Below, piece after piece: positions 25,793-34,699 of a stretch of 64,000 nt of DNA. Position 1 is the stretch's first letter, and every line of letters begins with the position of its first letter. The notes under the pieces were generated by a model that was not told the origin of the DNA, made no database searches, and worked only from the letters and a program-made list of their open reading frames with translations. The position numbers and the translations under genes were made by a program. Location: assembly GCA_027488375.1 (NCBI GenBank), contig JAIYBW010000001.1, positions 62,001 to 126,000 of the forward strand. The letters run 5' to 3'. The DNA comes from Pseudomonadota bacterium. GTDB taxonomy: Bacteria > Bdellovibrionota > Bacteriovoracia > Bacteriovoracales > Bacteriovoracaceae.

Positions 25793-26305
25793 ATGGCTGA
25801 TAAAATACAACATACCCATGATAATGATCTTACTCACTCAATGGTCCACTACCTTTTGGCCATTCATAAGCTTAAAGAGTCAAAAGGCTACGCTAGGGTC
25901 ACTGATATAGCTCATGAAATGGGCCTTACAAAAGGATCTGTTTCAACAGCTCTCACAAATTTAAAAAAGCGCGAACTTGTCTTAGAGGATGAAAGTAAAT
26001 TTCTTTCACTTTCTTCATCAGGACATGAAGCTGTTCATGGAATACTTTCATCTCGTACACTTCTTTACTACTTTCTTAAAGATATCATCGGCGTGAACGA
26101 AGAGACGGCCCATCGGGACTCGTGTTTGATGGAGCACTTGATGAGCGGAGAAACCAGAGAGAAATTTTTTAATTTCATGAAAACACTTTGCTCTGCTGAT
26201 ATTAAAAAATCTCAATTCACAACATCTTTTGATTTTTCAAAGTTTGAACATCAGCATGATTTTGAAGAAATTCAAAAAGGTGATACATATCTCAAGTCAG
26301 AATGA
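25793..26305 (+). CDS. DtxR/MntR-family metal-dependent transcriptional regulator
   Basis: This 170-residue protein has an N-terminal winged helix (residues about 14-75, with recognition region GLTKGSVSTALTNLKKREL) and a dimerisation/metal-binding domain. The segment RDSCLMEHLMS gives Cys111, Glu114 and His115, aligning with Cys102, Glu105 and His106 of DtxR, and Met17 aligns with DtxR Met10. It lacks the C-terminal SH3-like domain, as MntR does. It should therefore sense Fe2+ or Mn2+. Its stop overlaps the start of the NTT-like transporter in an ATGA, a sign of translational coupling. Confidence 0.87.
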   Translation: MADKIQHTHDNDLTHSMVHYLLAIHKLKESKGYARVTDIAHEMGLTKGSVSTALTNLKKRELVLEDESKFLSLSSSGHEAVHGILSSRTLLYYFLKDIIGVNEETAHRDSCLMEHLMSGETREKFFNFMKTLCSADIKKSQFTTSFDFSKFEHQHDFEEIQKGDTYLKSE

Positions 26306-27516
26306 GTTTCTTTTCACTTTTAAAGAAAAATGATCCCTCTTTTAAAAAGAATCTAGTTTTCTTTTTTCTCGCTTATTTTTTGGTACTTTTTAATTACCCT
26401 CTCATTCGGGCCTCGACAACATCGCTTTTTTTTGAAGCCTATGGAGCAAAATCCTCGCCTGCAGCTTGGGCCTGGGCGGTCGTCTTTCTTTCAGTCAGTA
26501 TTTTTATTTGCAACCGCCTACAAAAATCAAGAAATGTTCAAAAAGTATTCATGTTTGCGAGTCTTTTTTCTGCCCTCATCTTTTTTGGCGGTAATTTAAG
26601 TCATCTCCAAGAGAATAAAATATTTGCGTACTTTTCTTTTATTTGGAAAGAAATCTGTATTGTTATTCAAGTTCATTTATTACTTGGATATGCGAATAAT
26701 TATTTTAAAAAAGAAGATTTTAAATATCTTGTTGGACCAGTGGGGGCTATTGGAAGTCTAGGTGGGATACTTGGGGGGCTTTTGACAAGCTACTTGAGTA
26801 CTCATTACGGAACGAGAGCTGTTTTAGATGTTGGAGTCCTTTTTGTTCTTCTTCCTTTCTTTTCTTTTCTAGGGACACAAAATATCCAATCAGTTCAAGA
26901 GCAGAAAAATAGTCCCGTCTCTTCACTTAATACACCTGAACTTAGGCGTTATGTTTTTCTCATTTGTGGCATGGTTGCCAGTGCTCAGTTCATTATTAAT
27001 ATTGCTGATTTTAAATTTAACTTAGCCTTTGAAAAAGTTATTCCAACTTCTGACTTGAGAACGGCCTATTTAGGTGACATCTATACTTGGACGAACGCTT
27101 TAACATTTCTTTTTCAGTTTCTTATTTTACCTTTTCTTTTACCTAGGCTTTCAGAAAAAAAACTTCATCTTTTTATTCCGTTATCTTACATGGTTTGTTT
27201 AATTCTTATGAATCTCGGGGGCCATATTGGTTTATGGCCAATTGCCGGTTTGTATATTTATTTTAAAGCTGCAGATTACTCCTTTTTTAGTGCAGGAAAG
27301 GAACTTCTCTACCAACCTTTAGCTAGTGCACAAAAATATGGTGCAAAATATCTCACCGATATGCTCGTGTATCGAGCGTCAAAAGCTTCTATCGCTGTTT
27401 TGTTAATTTATCTTCAATCCTCTTTTATCCTTGATATGATGATGGGGGCCTTTCTAATCATATGGCTTTTAATAGTCGTTAAGTTGTTTGGTCTTCATCA
27501 AAAACTTTTTAATTAA
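26302..27516 (+). CDS. MFS-type transporter related to NTP/NDP (NTT) exchangers
   Basis: This 404-residue protein has about twelve membrane helices. Two regions recall the ATP:ADP/NTP exchange carriers of intracellular bacteria and plastids: VGPVGAIGSLGGILGGLL in the middle, and the segment at about residues 327-360, which reads FFSAGKELLYQPL then KYGAKYLTDMLVYR, matching the F-x-x-x-KE-x-x-Y-x-PL...K-x-K...D-x-x-x-x-R pattern of that family. It is shorter than true NTTs of about 500 residues, so the substrate is uncertain. Linkage with a metal regulator is unusual. The start is set by the ATGA overlap. Confidence 0.65.
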   Translation: MSFFSLLKKNDPSFKKNLVFFFLAYFLVLFNYPLIRASTTSLFFEAYGAKSSPAAWAWAVVFLSVSIFICNRLQKSRNVQKVFMFASLFSALIFFGGNLSHLQENKIFAYFSFIWKEICIVIQVHLLLGYANNYFKKEDFKYLVGPVGAIGSLGGILGGLLTSYLSTHYGTRAVLDVGVLFVLLPFFSFLGTQNIQSVQEQKNSPVSSLNTPELRRYVFLICGMVASAQFIINIADFKFNLAFEKVIPTSDLRTAYLGDIYTWTNALTFLFQFLILPFLLPRLSEKKLHLFIPLSYMVCLILMNLGGHIGLWPIAGLYIYFKAADYSFFSAGKELLYQPLASAQKYGAKYLTDMLVYRASKASIAVLLIYLQSSFILDMMMGAFLIIWLLIVVKLFGLHQKLFN

Positions 27517-27524
27517 GGATCTTT

Positions 27525-29555
27525 ATGCAAAATCCACTTCTTGAAAAACCTGTAGCAAAATATGGGGCCTATCCTTTTGATCGTGTAAAACCAGAACATT
27601 TTTTGCCCGCTCTAGAAGAAGCTATGGCCAAGGCACGGACAGAATTAGAAAAGTTTAAATTAAAGACGACGACGGATTTTCATCATGTGATTACCGAGAA
27701 AAATGATATTACAGAGCAAGTTGATTATATCGCGGGTATATTTTTTAATCTTCACTCAGCCGAATGTTCTGAAGAATTAGAGAAGATTTCTCCTCAAATG
27801 TCTGAAGCTCTCACTCGATTTGGAAATGATATTTCACTTGATCCAGTCATCTTTGCTAAAGTTAAAAAGTGCTTTGATTCAAGATTAAGTCAGGGCCTTG
27901 GTTCTGAAGAACTTATGATTATCGAAAAGACTTATAAATCATTTGTTCGAAGTGGTGCCCTACTCGCTGAAAGTGAAAAAACTCGAATGAGAGAATTGGA
28001 TGAAAAGCTGGCGAAACTTTCTTTAACTTTTTCTCAGAATGTTCTCAAAGCAACAAATGAATACTTGCTCGAAATTACCGACCGTAAAGATCTTGAAGGA
28101 TTACCAGATTCATTTATTGAATCTGCAGCGGAATTAGCTGAAAAAAAGGGAAAAGCAGGTTCTTGGTGCATAAGCCTTGAGGCGCCAATGATTATTCCTT
28201 TTTTAACTTATTCAAAAAATAGAGAATTAAGAAAGAAATTATTTTTAGCAAATGCTTCAAAAGCCTTTAATGATAACTTTGATAATCAGCAAAATCTCAA
28301 AGATATTTTATCGCTTAGAACAGAAAGAGCAAAATTATTGGGCTTCAATACTCATGCGGATTATGTCTTAGAAGAAAGAATGGCCATGTCTCCTAAAAAA
28401 GTCATGGATTTCCTGGAAGAACTCTTTATTAAAGCGAAACCTCATGCTGAAAAAGAAATGAAAAAGCTTCAGCAATTGGCCAAGGAATTAGATGGAATTG
28501 ATGAGCTTCAAAGATATGATTCTGCTTATTATTCAGAGATCTTAAAAAAGCGTGAACTTAATTTTGATGATGAAATGCTTAGACCATACTTTAAATTAGA
28601 AAGTGTTGTTGATGGCATCTTTAAAGTCGCTCAAAAACTTTATGGTCTTAGTTTTAAAGAAGTCTTTGATGTGCCTAAATATCATGATGATGTTCGAACA
28701 TTTGAAGTCTTTGATCAGGAAGGGCAGCAATTTGTTGGGCTCTTTTATACAGACTTTTTTCCACGTCAGACTAAAAGAGGTGGCGCTTGGATGTCGGGCA
28801 TAAAAGAGCAGGGAATGTATCATGGTCAGGTAGAGCGACCACATATCATGATTGTCTGCAATTTTACGAAGCCTACAAAAACTAAACCATCACTATTGTC
28901 ACTCGATGAAGTCCTCACTCTTTATCATGAGTTTGGTCATGCTCTTCATGGTCTTCTTTCTAAGTGTAAATACCGTGATCTCTCTGGCACGAATGTCTAT
29001 TGGGATTTTGTCGAACTACCTTCTCAGATTATGGAAAACTGGGTTCTTGAAAAAGAATGCTTAGACCTTTTTGCTTATCATTATGAGACAGGTGAAAAAA
29101 TTTCTAATGATCTCATTGAAAAAATTAAGGCGAGTGGAAAATTCATGGAAGGTCTTGGAACACTTCGACAGCTCTCTTTTGCCTTTTTAGATATGGCCTA
29201 CCATACAGTTGCTCCAGATGAGGTAAAGAGTATTCCTGATTTTGAAAGTAGGGTCGCAGATAAGACAAGTCTTTTTCCAAAAATTAATGGGACAAGTATT
29301 TCAACTGCATTCTCACATATCTTTGCAGGTGGATACTCTGCGGGATACTACTCCTATAAATGGGCCGAAGTCTTGGATGCTGATGCGTTTGAATTTTTTC
29401 AAAAAGAAGGAATTTTCAATCGTGAAGTGGCTTCAAAATTTAGAACATTTATTCTTGAGAAAGGTGGAACTGTTCATCCCATGGAACTCTATAAGCAATT
29501 TAGAGGGCAAGAGCCTGATGTTGGTGCACTTCTAAGACGCGCTGGTCTTCATTAG
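27525..29555 (+). CDS. prlC: M3-family oligopeptidase A
   Basis: This 676-residue zinc metallopeptidase degrades short peptides in the cytoplasm. The metal site is HEFGHALHG (HExxH at about residues 468-472), with the third ligand Glu in the following helix region. The N-terminus (NPLLEKPVAKYGAYPFDRVKPEHFLPAL) and length match oligopeptidase A. It starts eight bases after the NTT-like gene, so it may share the transcript with the regulator and transporter. It would complete peptide breakdown after extracellular proteolysis. The last four bases overlap the convergent nuclease gene. Confidence 0.93.
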   Translation: MQNPLLEKPVAKYGAYPFDRVKPEHFLPALEEAMAKARTELEKFKLKTTTDFHHVITEKNDITEQVDYIAGIFFNLHSAECSEELEKISPQMSEALTRFGNDISLDPVIFAKVKKCFDSRLSQGLGSEELMIIEKTYKSFVRSGALLAESEKTRMRELDEKLAKLSLTFSQNVLKATNEYLLEITDRKDLEGLPDSFIESAAELAEKKGKAGSWCISLEAPMIIPFLTYSKNRELRKKLFLANASKAFNDNFDNQQNLKDILSLRTERAKLLGFNTHADYVLEERMAMSPKKVMDFLEELFIKAKPHAEKEMKKLQQLAKELDGIDELQRYDSAYYSEILKKRELNFDDEMLRPYFKLESVVDGIFKVAQKLYGLSFKEVFDVPKYHDDVRTFEVFDQEGQQFVGLFYTDFFPRQTKRGGAWMSGIKEQGMYHGQVERPHIMIVCNFTKPTKTKPSLLSLDEVLTLYHEFGHALHGLLSKCKYRDLSGTNVYWDFVELPSQIMENWVLEKECLDLFAYHYETGEKISNDLIEKIKASGKFMEGLGTLRQLSFAFLDMAYHTVAPDEVKSIPDFESRVADKTSLFPKINGTSISTAFSHIFAGGYSAGYYSYKWAEVLDADAFEFFQKEGIFNREVASKFRTFILEKGGTVHPMELYKQFRGQEPDVGALLRRAGLH

Positions 29556-30328
29556 ATTGAACAAGGTAGATAATTAAATTTGGCAGCGAAATCCCAATTT
29601 TCTAATTGGATTTCGCTCTCAAGATCTTCTTCAATATCGTCTCTGAGAGAATTAAAAAAATCTAGGCCAGTTAATTCCTCGATTTGATTAATCGTTAGAG
29701 CGTAGGCCGCAAGATTCGTAAAGGGCACATCAGTGCTCATGAGAAAACCTAGGCCATTGAGAGTACCATCTAAATTTTCACGGATGATAACTTTAAAATA
29801 TTCGCGCGGGACTGAGATTTTATTAAATACTCCAATCTGAGGCAGATTTTCTGATATCACTGGGCCAGTGACGATGGCGAGATTTTTATATTTTAGTCCC
29901 CACGCTCGAATTAAATTCTCTAAGGAACTCCATCTCCCTCGATTAAATTTCGGTGGCTGCGGAGTCATGTTACTCATGAAAAAAGTATTTCTCATGGCCT
30001 CTCTATCAAACTTCATATCTCCGGCCGGTAAGAGATGACCGCGATCAAACCCAGAATCCTTATAATCAGCAGGAGTCGAGGAACCTTCCAATACAAGAGG
30101 ATCTAATCGAAAAGAGTCAGATCGAGGGACACATCCCTTAAGGTGAGATGGGTTTAAATCATAGGAAACCCAATTCGCTATTTCGTGCTCATTGTTATAA
30201 CTGAGCTCGTAATGATCTCTTTTAATAACTTGGTGATTGAGAATTGGATTGGCGTATGGGCGAGAAAGGTCTTCTGCTAAAGAGCAAAGGGGAATAAGCA
30301 ATCCTGCTAATAAAACTTTCAACTTCAT
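29552..30328 (-). CDS. secreted DNA/RNA non-specific endonuclease (NUC1 family)
   Basis: This 258-residue protein has a signal peptide (MKLKVLLAGLLIPLCSLA) and the NUC1 beta-beta-alpha-metal core. The signature DRGHLLPAGDM contains the catalytic His, and NTFFMSNMTPQPPKFNRGRW contains the Mg2+-binding Asn and conserved Arg. Such enzymes cut both DNA and RNA, single- or double-stranded, outside the cytoplasm. No immunity gene is adjacent, consistent with export. For a predator it would degrade nucleic acid of prey, and the 5'-nucleotidase next to it would process the products. Confidence 0.92.
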   Translation of the reverse strand: MKLKVLLAGLLIPLCSLAEDLSRPYANPILNHQVIKRDHYELSYNNEHEIANWVSYDLNPSHLKGCVPRSDSFRLDPLVLEGSSTPADYKDSGFDRGHLLPAGDMKFDREAMRNTFFMSNMTPQPPKFNRGRWSSLENLIRAWGLKYKNLAIVTGPVISENLPQIGVFNKISVPREYFKVIIRENLDGTLNGLGFLMSTDVPFTNLAAYALTINQIEELTGLDFFNSLRDDIEEDLESEIQLENWDFAAKFNYLPCSI

Positions 30329-30400
30329 GTTGATCCCAGTTGGTTTATTAACTTAGGCTACTAGAAGCTGAAAGACTTCGTCCATCATTCGTTGAGTTAA

Positions 30401-31930
30401 TTATTCAAATTTAACGTAGCCCTGGATTAAAAATTCAGATGATTTCAAGAGTTTACGCTCAAGAATGAAATCTTTCAGGATATCAGCATCAACAAAACCA
30501 GTTTTGCGGTAGGTTAGTTTTGGGTACTTATCACCACCACCTGCAATAAACTCTGGGAGTGCAATGGAGTATTTTTTAGTTAAATCTATCTTTTGATCAT
30601 TAACTTTAACTTCAAGCAGCTTTTTAGTTTCTCTACTCGCCAGGATTTTAACGCCACTCATTTGAGGAAACGAACCGGATCCAGCAGAAAGATTGAAAAC
30701 GAGGTACTCAAGGTAGACCATGAGTTCACTGCCAGAGAGTTCAGCAATAACAAGCTCACTTCCAAAGGGAAGAACGGTAAGAACAGATTCATAGGTGACT
30801 TTGCCTGGATAGATTGAGTCTCTAAGGCCTCCAGAGTTGAGGACACCAATATCAGTTTGAAGTTTTAATTTGTTCGCAAGTGTCACGAGATTTCCGAGAT
30901 TCGTTTCTTGAGAACGTACAATATCTCTTTTTCCAACAAACTCCTCATCGGCCGATCCTAAATTAATGAGTAAAGAAGCATCTCCTTTTTCCTTAAAGGG
31001 GCGAAGAAGAGATTCTACATAGGCATCAGCCTCAGTTTTAACAGTCGAATCTTTGAGATTCACTGGGATTAGTTTGGCTTCTTTAAGAGTCAATTTTCCA
31101 TCAAGAAACTCAAGATCAACTCGGCCCACATATTTTCCCCATTCTGCCGCTTGAACGATAATAGAACCATTTTGAATATCGGGTTGAAAAAGTGGTTTTT
31201 GGGTATGCCCTCCCACAATCACATCAATTCCATTCACCTGTCGTGCGAGAGTGACATCTCCAGGAGCATCGGCCCCATGAGACTCATCAACATAATGACC
31301 GATGTGAGTTAAAGCAATTAAAACGTCTGATTTTTTTCTCAAAACGGGAACTAGTTTTTTAGCTTCTTCAACGACAGGTACAAATTTAAGATCTTGAGAA
31401 TTTCGAGGATTAGATTTAAAAGGAGTGTCTTCGGTTGTTAAACCAAAGATCGTCACTTTCAAATTATCTAATTTCTTCATGACGTGAGAGGGGAAAACTC
31501 TAGTCTTCGATTTTTTATGGTAAATATTCGCCGAAACAAAAGGAAAACCGGCCCACTCTCTTTGCTTTTTTATCGTGGCCAGGTTGTTATCAAACTCATG
31601 ATTTCCTAAGGCCATAACATCATAGCCAAGGAGGGCCATTCCTTTAAAGTCTGGTTCTGCATCTTGTAGATCAGATTGTGGAACACCTGTATTCACATCT
31701 CCAGCATCCAAAAGGAGCACATGACCTCCGGACTTTTCTACTTCTTGACGAATATTTTGAATGATCGTGGCACGAGCTGCCATTCCAAGTTCACCTTCTT
31801 TGTTCGGCCAAAACCGACCATGGTGATCATTGGTGTGAAGAATAGTGAGCTTATAATTTTTCCCTTTCGTGTAGGCCAATGTGGCCTGAGAGAGGAACAA
31901 AAAACAAAGTGTAATAAACGTTAATTTCAT
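30401..31930 (-). CDS. secreted 5'-nucleotidase/UshA-like metallophosphoesterase
   Basis: This 509-residue periplasmic enzyme has a signal peptide (MKLTFITLCFLFLSQATLA), an N-terminal two-metal phosphoesterase domain (HTNDHHGRFWP, DAGDVN, GNHEFD, ALTHIGH, VGGHTQ) and a C-terminal 5'-nucleotidase substrate domain (NSGGLRDSI, FGSELVI). It hydrolyses nucleotides to nucleosides, and possibly UDP-sugars. The frame runs 25 codons further upstream, but ATG at 31930 with AGAGG before it begins the signal peptide and is the right start. It lies 72 bases upstream of the nuclease gene on the same strand. Confidence 0.92.
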   Translation of the reverse strand: MKLTFITLCFLFLSQATLAYTKGKNYKLTILHTNDHHGRFWPNKEGELGMAARATIIQNIRQEVEKSGGHVLLLDAGDVNTGVPQSDLQDAEPDFKGMALLGYDVMALGNHEFDNNLATIKKQREWAGFPFVSANIYHKKSKTRVFPSHVMKKLDNLKVTIFGLTTEDTPFKSNPRNSQDLKFVPVVEEAKKLVPVLRKKSDVLIALTHIGHYVDESHGADAPGDVTLARQVNGIDVIVGGHTQKPLFQPDIQNGSIIVQAAEWGKYVGRVDLEFLDGKLTLKEAKLIPVNLKDSTVKTEADAYVESLLRPFKEKGDASLLINLGSADEEFVGKRDIVRSQETNLGNLVTLANKLKLQTDIGVLNSGGLRDSIYPGKVTYESVLTVLPFGSELVIAELSGSELMVYLEYLVFNLSAGSGSFPQMSGVKILASRETKKLLEVKVNDQKIDLTKKYSIALPEFIAGGGDKYPKLTYRKTGFVDADILKDFILERKLLKSSEFLIQGYVKFE

Positions 31931-32050
31931 AAAAAACCTCTGACTTATTATCGGTGATTTATCCAATGAAATTGAGGCTGGCCAGTTGAGAATTTTTCCC
32001 TTCAATACTTTTTATGAAACTTTGTTATTTCAGATACTTAAATCCTAGGT

Positions 32051-32078
32051 TTGAACGAAAATCCATGGCCAATAATCT
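32051..32078 (+). promoter_or_regulatory. feoAB promoter TTGAAC-N16-TAATCT
   Basis: TTGAAC (32051-32056) and TAATCT (32073-32078) are 16 bases apart, 26 bases before feoA. The palindrome at 32082-32099 covers the expected transcription start. Confidence 0.45.
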
Positions 32079-32081
32079 TAA

Positions 32082-32099
32082 AGTTTGATACACCAAACT
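32082..32099. promoter_or_regulatory. 18-bp inverted repeat at the feoA start, candidate metal-regulator operator
   Basis: AGTTTG and CAAACT are exact inverted six-base arms separated by ATACAC. The site lies immediately downstream of the likely -10 and ends five bases before the feoA ATG, where a bound repressor would block transcription. It does not match the classical Fur or DtxR boxes. A DtxR/MntR-type regulator gene lies 6 kb away. Confidence 0.4.
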
Positions 32100-32104
32100 A
32101 ACAT

Positions 32105-32344
32105 ATGACAATCAATGAAGCTCCAATACTCCAAAAAGTCGCTATTACTACTGCTCAAATGAGAAGTGATTTGAGTGATGTTGAATCTCGTTTAATGCAT
32201 TTAGGATTTATTGAGGGAGCAAAAATTGTGGTTAAAAGAAAGTCACCACTTTTAAACGGTCCCCTTTTAGTTGAGGTTCGGGGTAGGGTTGTGGCCCTGA
32301 CTCAAACTGAGGCAAATTTAGTGCGAGTGGAGTTGTGCCCATGA
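32105..32344 (+). CDS. feoA: ferrous iron transport protein A
   Basis: This 79-residue SH3-like cytoplasmic protein accompanies FeoB and is thought to modulate it. The family features are the central RLMHLGFIEGAKIVVKRKSPL and the closing segment ALTQTEANLVRVEL. Length is normal. It has no clear ribosome binding site. Its stop overlaps the feoB start as ATGA, so translation of the two is coupled. Confidence 0.93.
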   Translation: MTINEAPILQKVAITTAQMRSDLSDVESRLMHLGFIEGAKIVVKRKSPLLNGPLLVEVRGRVVALTQTEANLVRVELCP

Positions 32345-34203
32345 TCCCCCAGATTGCTCTTGTTGGAATGCCTAATGTGGGGAAAACCGCTCTTTTTAAT
32401 AAATTAACGGGTTCATTTCAAAGGGTCGCCAATTTTCCTGGTGTGACTGTTGAGAAAAAAACGGGTTGGATATCTGAGGATGGTCAAAAAATAATCGAAG
32501 TCCTTGATCTCCCCGGGCTGTACTCTCTAGACGCCACCACGTTAGACGAAAAAGTCACAAAAGATTTTTTATTATTAAAAGATAAGAGTCATCACTCGAT
32601 TCATTTTATTTTAGTTTTAGATGCGACTAATCTAGATAAGTCACTTTATCTTGCCTTTCAGTTAAAAAAATTAGGCTACCCACTTTTGATCGCTCTGAAT
32701 TTAATGGATGAGGCGGAAAAAAGGGGACTCAAACTTGATTTAAAACTTTTGTCGCAGGAGCTGAATGCTGACATTGTTCCCACCAGTGCCTCTACAGGGT
32801 TAGGAATTGATCAACTTATCATCAAAATAAAAAATCTTTCTCAAGCTTCAAATGACCTTAATCTGACAATACCTCAAGAGGTTCAAAAAACTTTCCGCTC
32901 ACCAAGTTATATTAACGGAATTTTTAAAGAGGTTGATGAGCTCCTGGCCAAGGTCACAATTCAACCTCTGAAGCCCGACACTTTAAGTGAGCGTATTGAT
33001 CAATGGGTCCTTCATCCTCTATGGGGAGGAGTCATTCTTGTTTCACTTCTCATCTTAATGTTTCAAACTCTCTTTTCTTGGTCTGCCCCACTTTCAGATG
33101 GAATTGAGTTTGTTTTTAGTTTTCTTAGTGAACTCGTCACTCAAAATATTGCTGATAAAACCGTAAGAAGTTTTCTCGTTGATGGTGTCCTAAGTGGTGT
33201 TGGTGGAGTTCTCGTTTTTCTTCCTCAGATCATGATCCTCTTTCTTTTTATTCAATTTCTTGAAGATATTGGTTACCTAGGACGAGCAGCCTTTATGATG
33301 GATGCCTTAATGAGAAAATTAGGACTTCCTGGTAAGGCCGTTATTCCTCTTCTTTCGTCTCATGCTTGTGCGATTCCTGGAATTATGGCGACTCGAGTGA
33401 TTGATAATTATCGTGAAAGACTTATTACCATGATGGTCATTCCTCTCACGACTTGTTCAGCGAGACTTCCCGTTTATGCTCTTTTGATTGGTGCTCTTAT
33501 ACCTAATAAAGCAGTTGCAGGTCTGGAGTTTATCCGCTGGCCAGGTCTCATGCTTTTTTTTCTTTATATGTTTGGCTTTTTCTCAGCGATGCTGATGTCG
33601 CTTATTTTTAAAAAATCACTTCCTCATTCCTCACCCTCGATGCTTTTGATGGAGCTTCCGCCTTATCGGATTCCCAAATTAAAAAATCTTATGTTAGTGA
33701 TGCTTAATAAAGGTAAGATCTTCTTAAAAAAAGCTGGTGGGATTATTTTAATCATCAGTATTGTGATCTGGTTTCTGGTCTCTTTCCCTCAATCCAATGG
33801 CCAGTCTTCAATTGAATCTTCTTATGCAGCATCCATTGGTAGAACTTTTGAACCTCTTTTTAAACCATTGGGATTTGATTGGAGAATCACTACGGCGCTT
33901 ATCCCAAGTATTGGCGCCCGTGAAGTTGTTGTAAGTGCGCTATCGCTTGTGCTTTCGATTGAAGAGGGGAGTGAGGGCTTTGAAAATAATATGTCCATGG
34001 CCCTCGTCAACCAATTTGGAATTGGAACTCTGGTCGCCTTACTCGTCTGGTTTGTCTTTGCTCCACAGTGTATTTCAACCTTCGCTATTATGCGAAGAGA
34101 GACTAATAGTTACCTCTGGCCATCAGTGATGGTGGCCTACACGCTTTTACTCGCCTATGGGATGGCGTTTATTGCCCGCCACATTTCTAGCTTTTTGTTT
34201 TAA
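32341..34203 (+). CDS. feoB: ferrous iron transporter B
   Basis: This 620-residue Fe2+ permease has an N-terminal G domain with GMPNVGKT (G1), the G2 threonine in NFPGVTVE, DLPGLYSL (G3) and NLMDEA (G4), followed by a membrane domain with about eight helices. Conserved cysteines occur in SHACAIPG and TTCSARLP, the two Gate motifs. GGAG lies eight bases before the ATG at 32341; an in-frame GTG two codons earlier is less likely. It is shorter than E. coli FeoB (773) but normal for many bacteria. No feoC follows. Confidence 0.96.
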   Translation: MIPQIALVGMPNVGKTALFNKLTGSFQRVANFPGVTVEKKTGWISEDGQKIIEVLDLPGLYSLDATTLDEKVTKDFLLLKDKSHHSIHFILVLDATNLDKSLYLAFQLKKLGYPLLIALNLMDEAEKRGLKLDLKLLSQELNADIVPTSASTGLGIDQLIIKIKNLSQASNDLNLTIPQEVQKTFRSPSYINGIFKEVDELLAKVTIQPLKPDTLSERIDQWVLHPLWGGVILVSLLILMFQTLFSWSAPLSDGIEFVFSFLSELVTQNIADKTVRSFLVDGVLSGVGGVLVFLPQIMILFLFIQFLEDIGYLGRAAFMMDALMRKLGLPGKAVIPLLSSHACAIPGIMATRVIDNYRERLITMMVIPLTTCSARLPVYALLIGALIPNKAVAGLEFIRWPGLMLFFLYMFGFFSAMLMSLIFKKSLPHSSPSMLLMELPPYRIPKLKNLMLVMLNKGKIFLKKAGGIILIISIVIWFLVSFPQSNGQSSIESSYAASIGRTFEPLFKPLGFDWRITTALIPSIGAREVVVSALSLVLSIEEGSEGFENNMSMALVNQFGIGTLVALLVWFVFAPQCISTFAIMRRETNSYLWPSVMVAYTLLLAYGMAFIARHISSFLF

Positions 34204-34699
34204 CTTGATCCCAAGATTTTAACTGCCAAGTGGTCGTCACAATCGCAACTTCTTTGCCTGACTTTTCTCGAATGATGGTTTTAAGAGCTTGTAGATATTT
34301 CCCATCAGTGGCGATTGTTTGCTCGATTTGTTCTTTCTGGATTTGATCAAGTGAGCAACTTCCCTCAAGATCGACTCTTCCTTGGTAGGTATATTTCACA
34401 TGAAGGTCGGCCAGGATAAGACGATATTTATTGGCCCCGAATGTTTTGAGTAAAGACATTCCGGCACAGTACTCACCAACCGTCGCCATCGCGCAGGCAT
34501 GAATGCCACTAAGATGATTATGATTAAGTTTTCTATTCGGAAGATGAATCAGGACTTGGTCATTTGAAATTTCTTTAATTTTAAAACCATGAGGAGCATT
34601 AAAGGGGATTCCAATGGTAAGAACTTTATTAAGGGCCATGAGTGAAGTTTTTGATTCACTCTTAAGGAGTTTATCAATCAGATTAAAGGCAAATTTCAT
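34187..34699 (-). CDS. hotdog-fold protein (DUF4442/PaaI-like thioesterase family)
   Basis: This 170-residue protein matches the DUF4442 group of hotdog-fold proteins: MKFAFNLIDKLL at the start, the helix segment GIHACAMATVGEYCAGM where catalytic residues of acyl-CoA thioesterases lie, and the strand LADLHVKYTYQGRVDLEG. It may hydrolyse or bind an acyl-CoA. It overlaps the stop of the nitronate-monooxygenase-like gene by four bases, so the two are coupled, and its 3' end overlaps feoB by 17 bases. Confidence 0.78.
   Translation of the reverse strand: MKFAFNLIDKLLKSESKTSLMALNKVLTIGIPFNAPHGFKIKEISNDQVLIHLPNRKLNHNHLSGIHACAMATVGEYCAGMSLLKTFGANKYRLILADLHVKYTYQGRVDLEGSCSLDQIQKEQIEQTIATDGKYLQALKTIIREKSGKEVAIVTTTWQLKSWDQVKTKS

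Noticed and set aside
29552-30328. NUC1 nuclease as a toxin with an adjacent immunity gene
   Set aside because: It has an ordinary signal peptide and no small partner gene; it is more simply an exported digestive nuclease.
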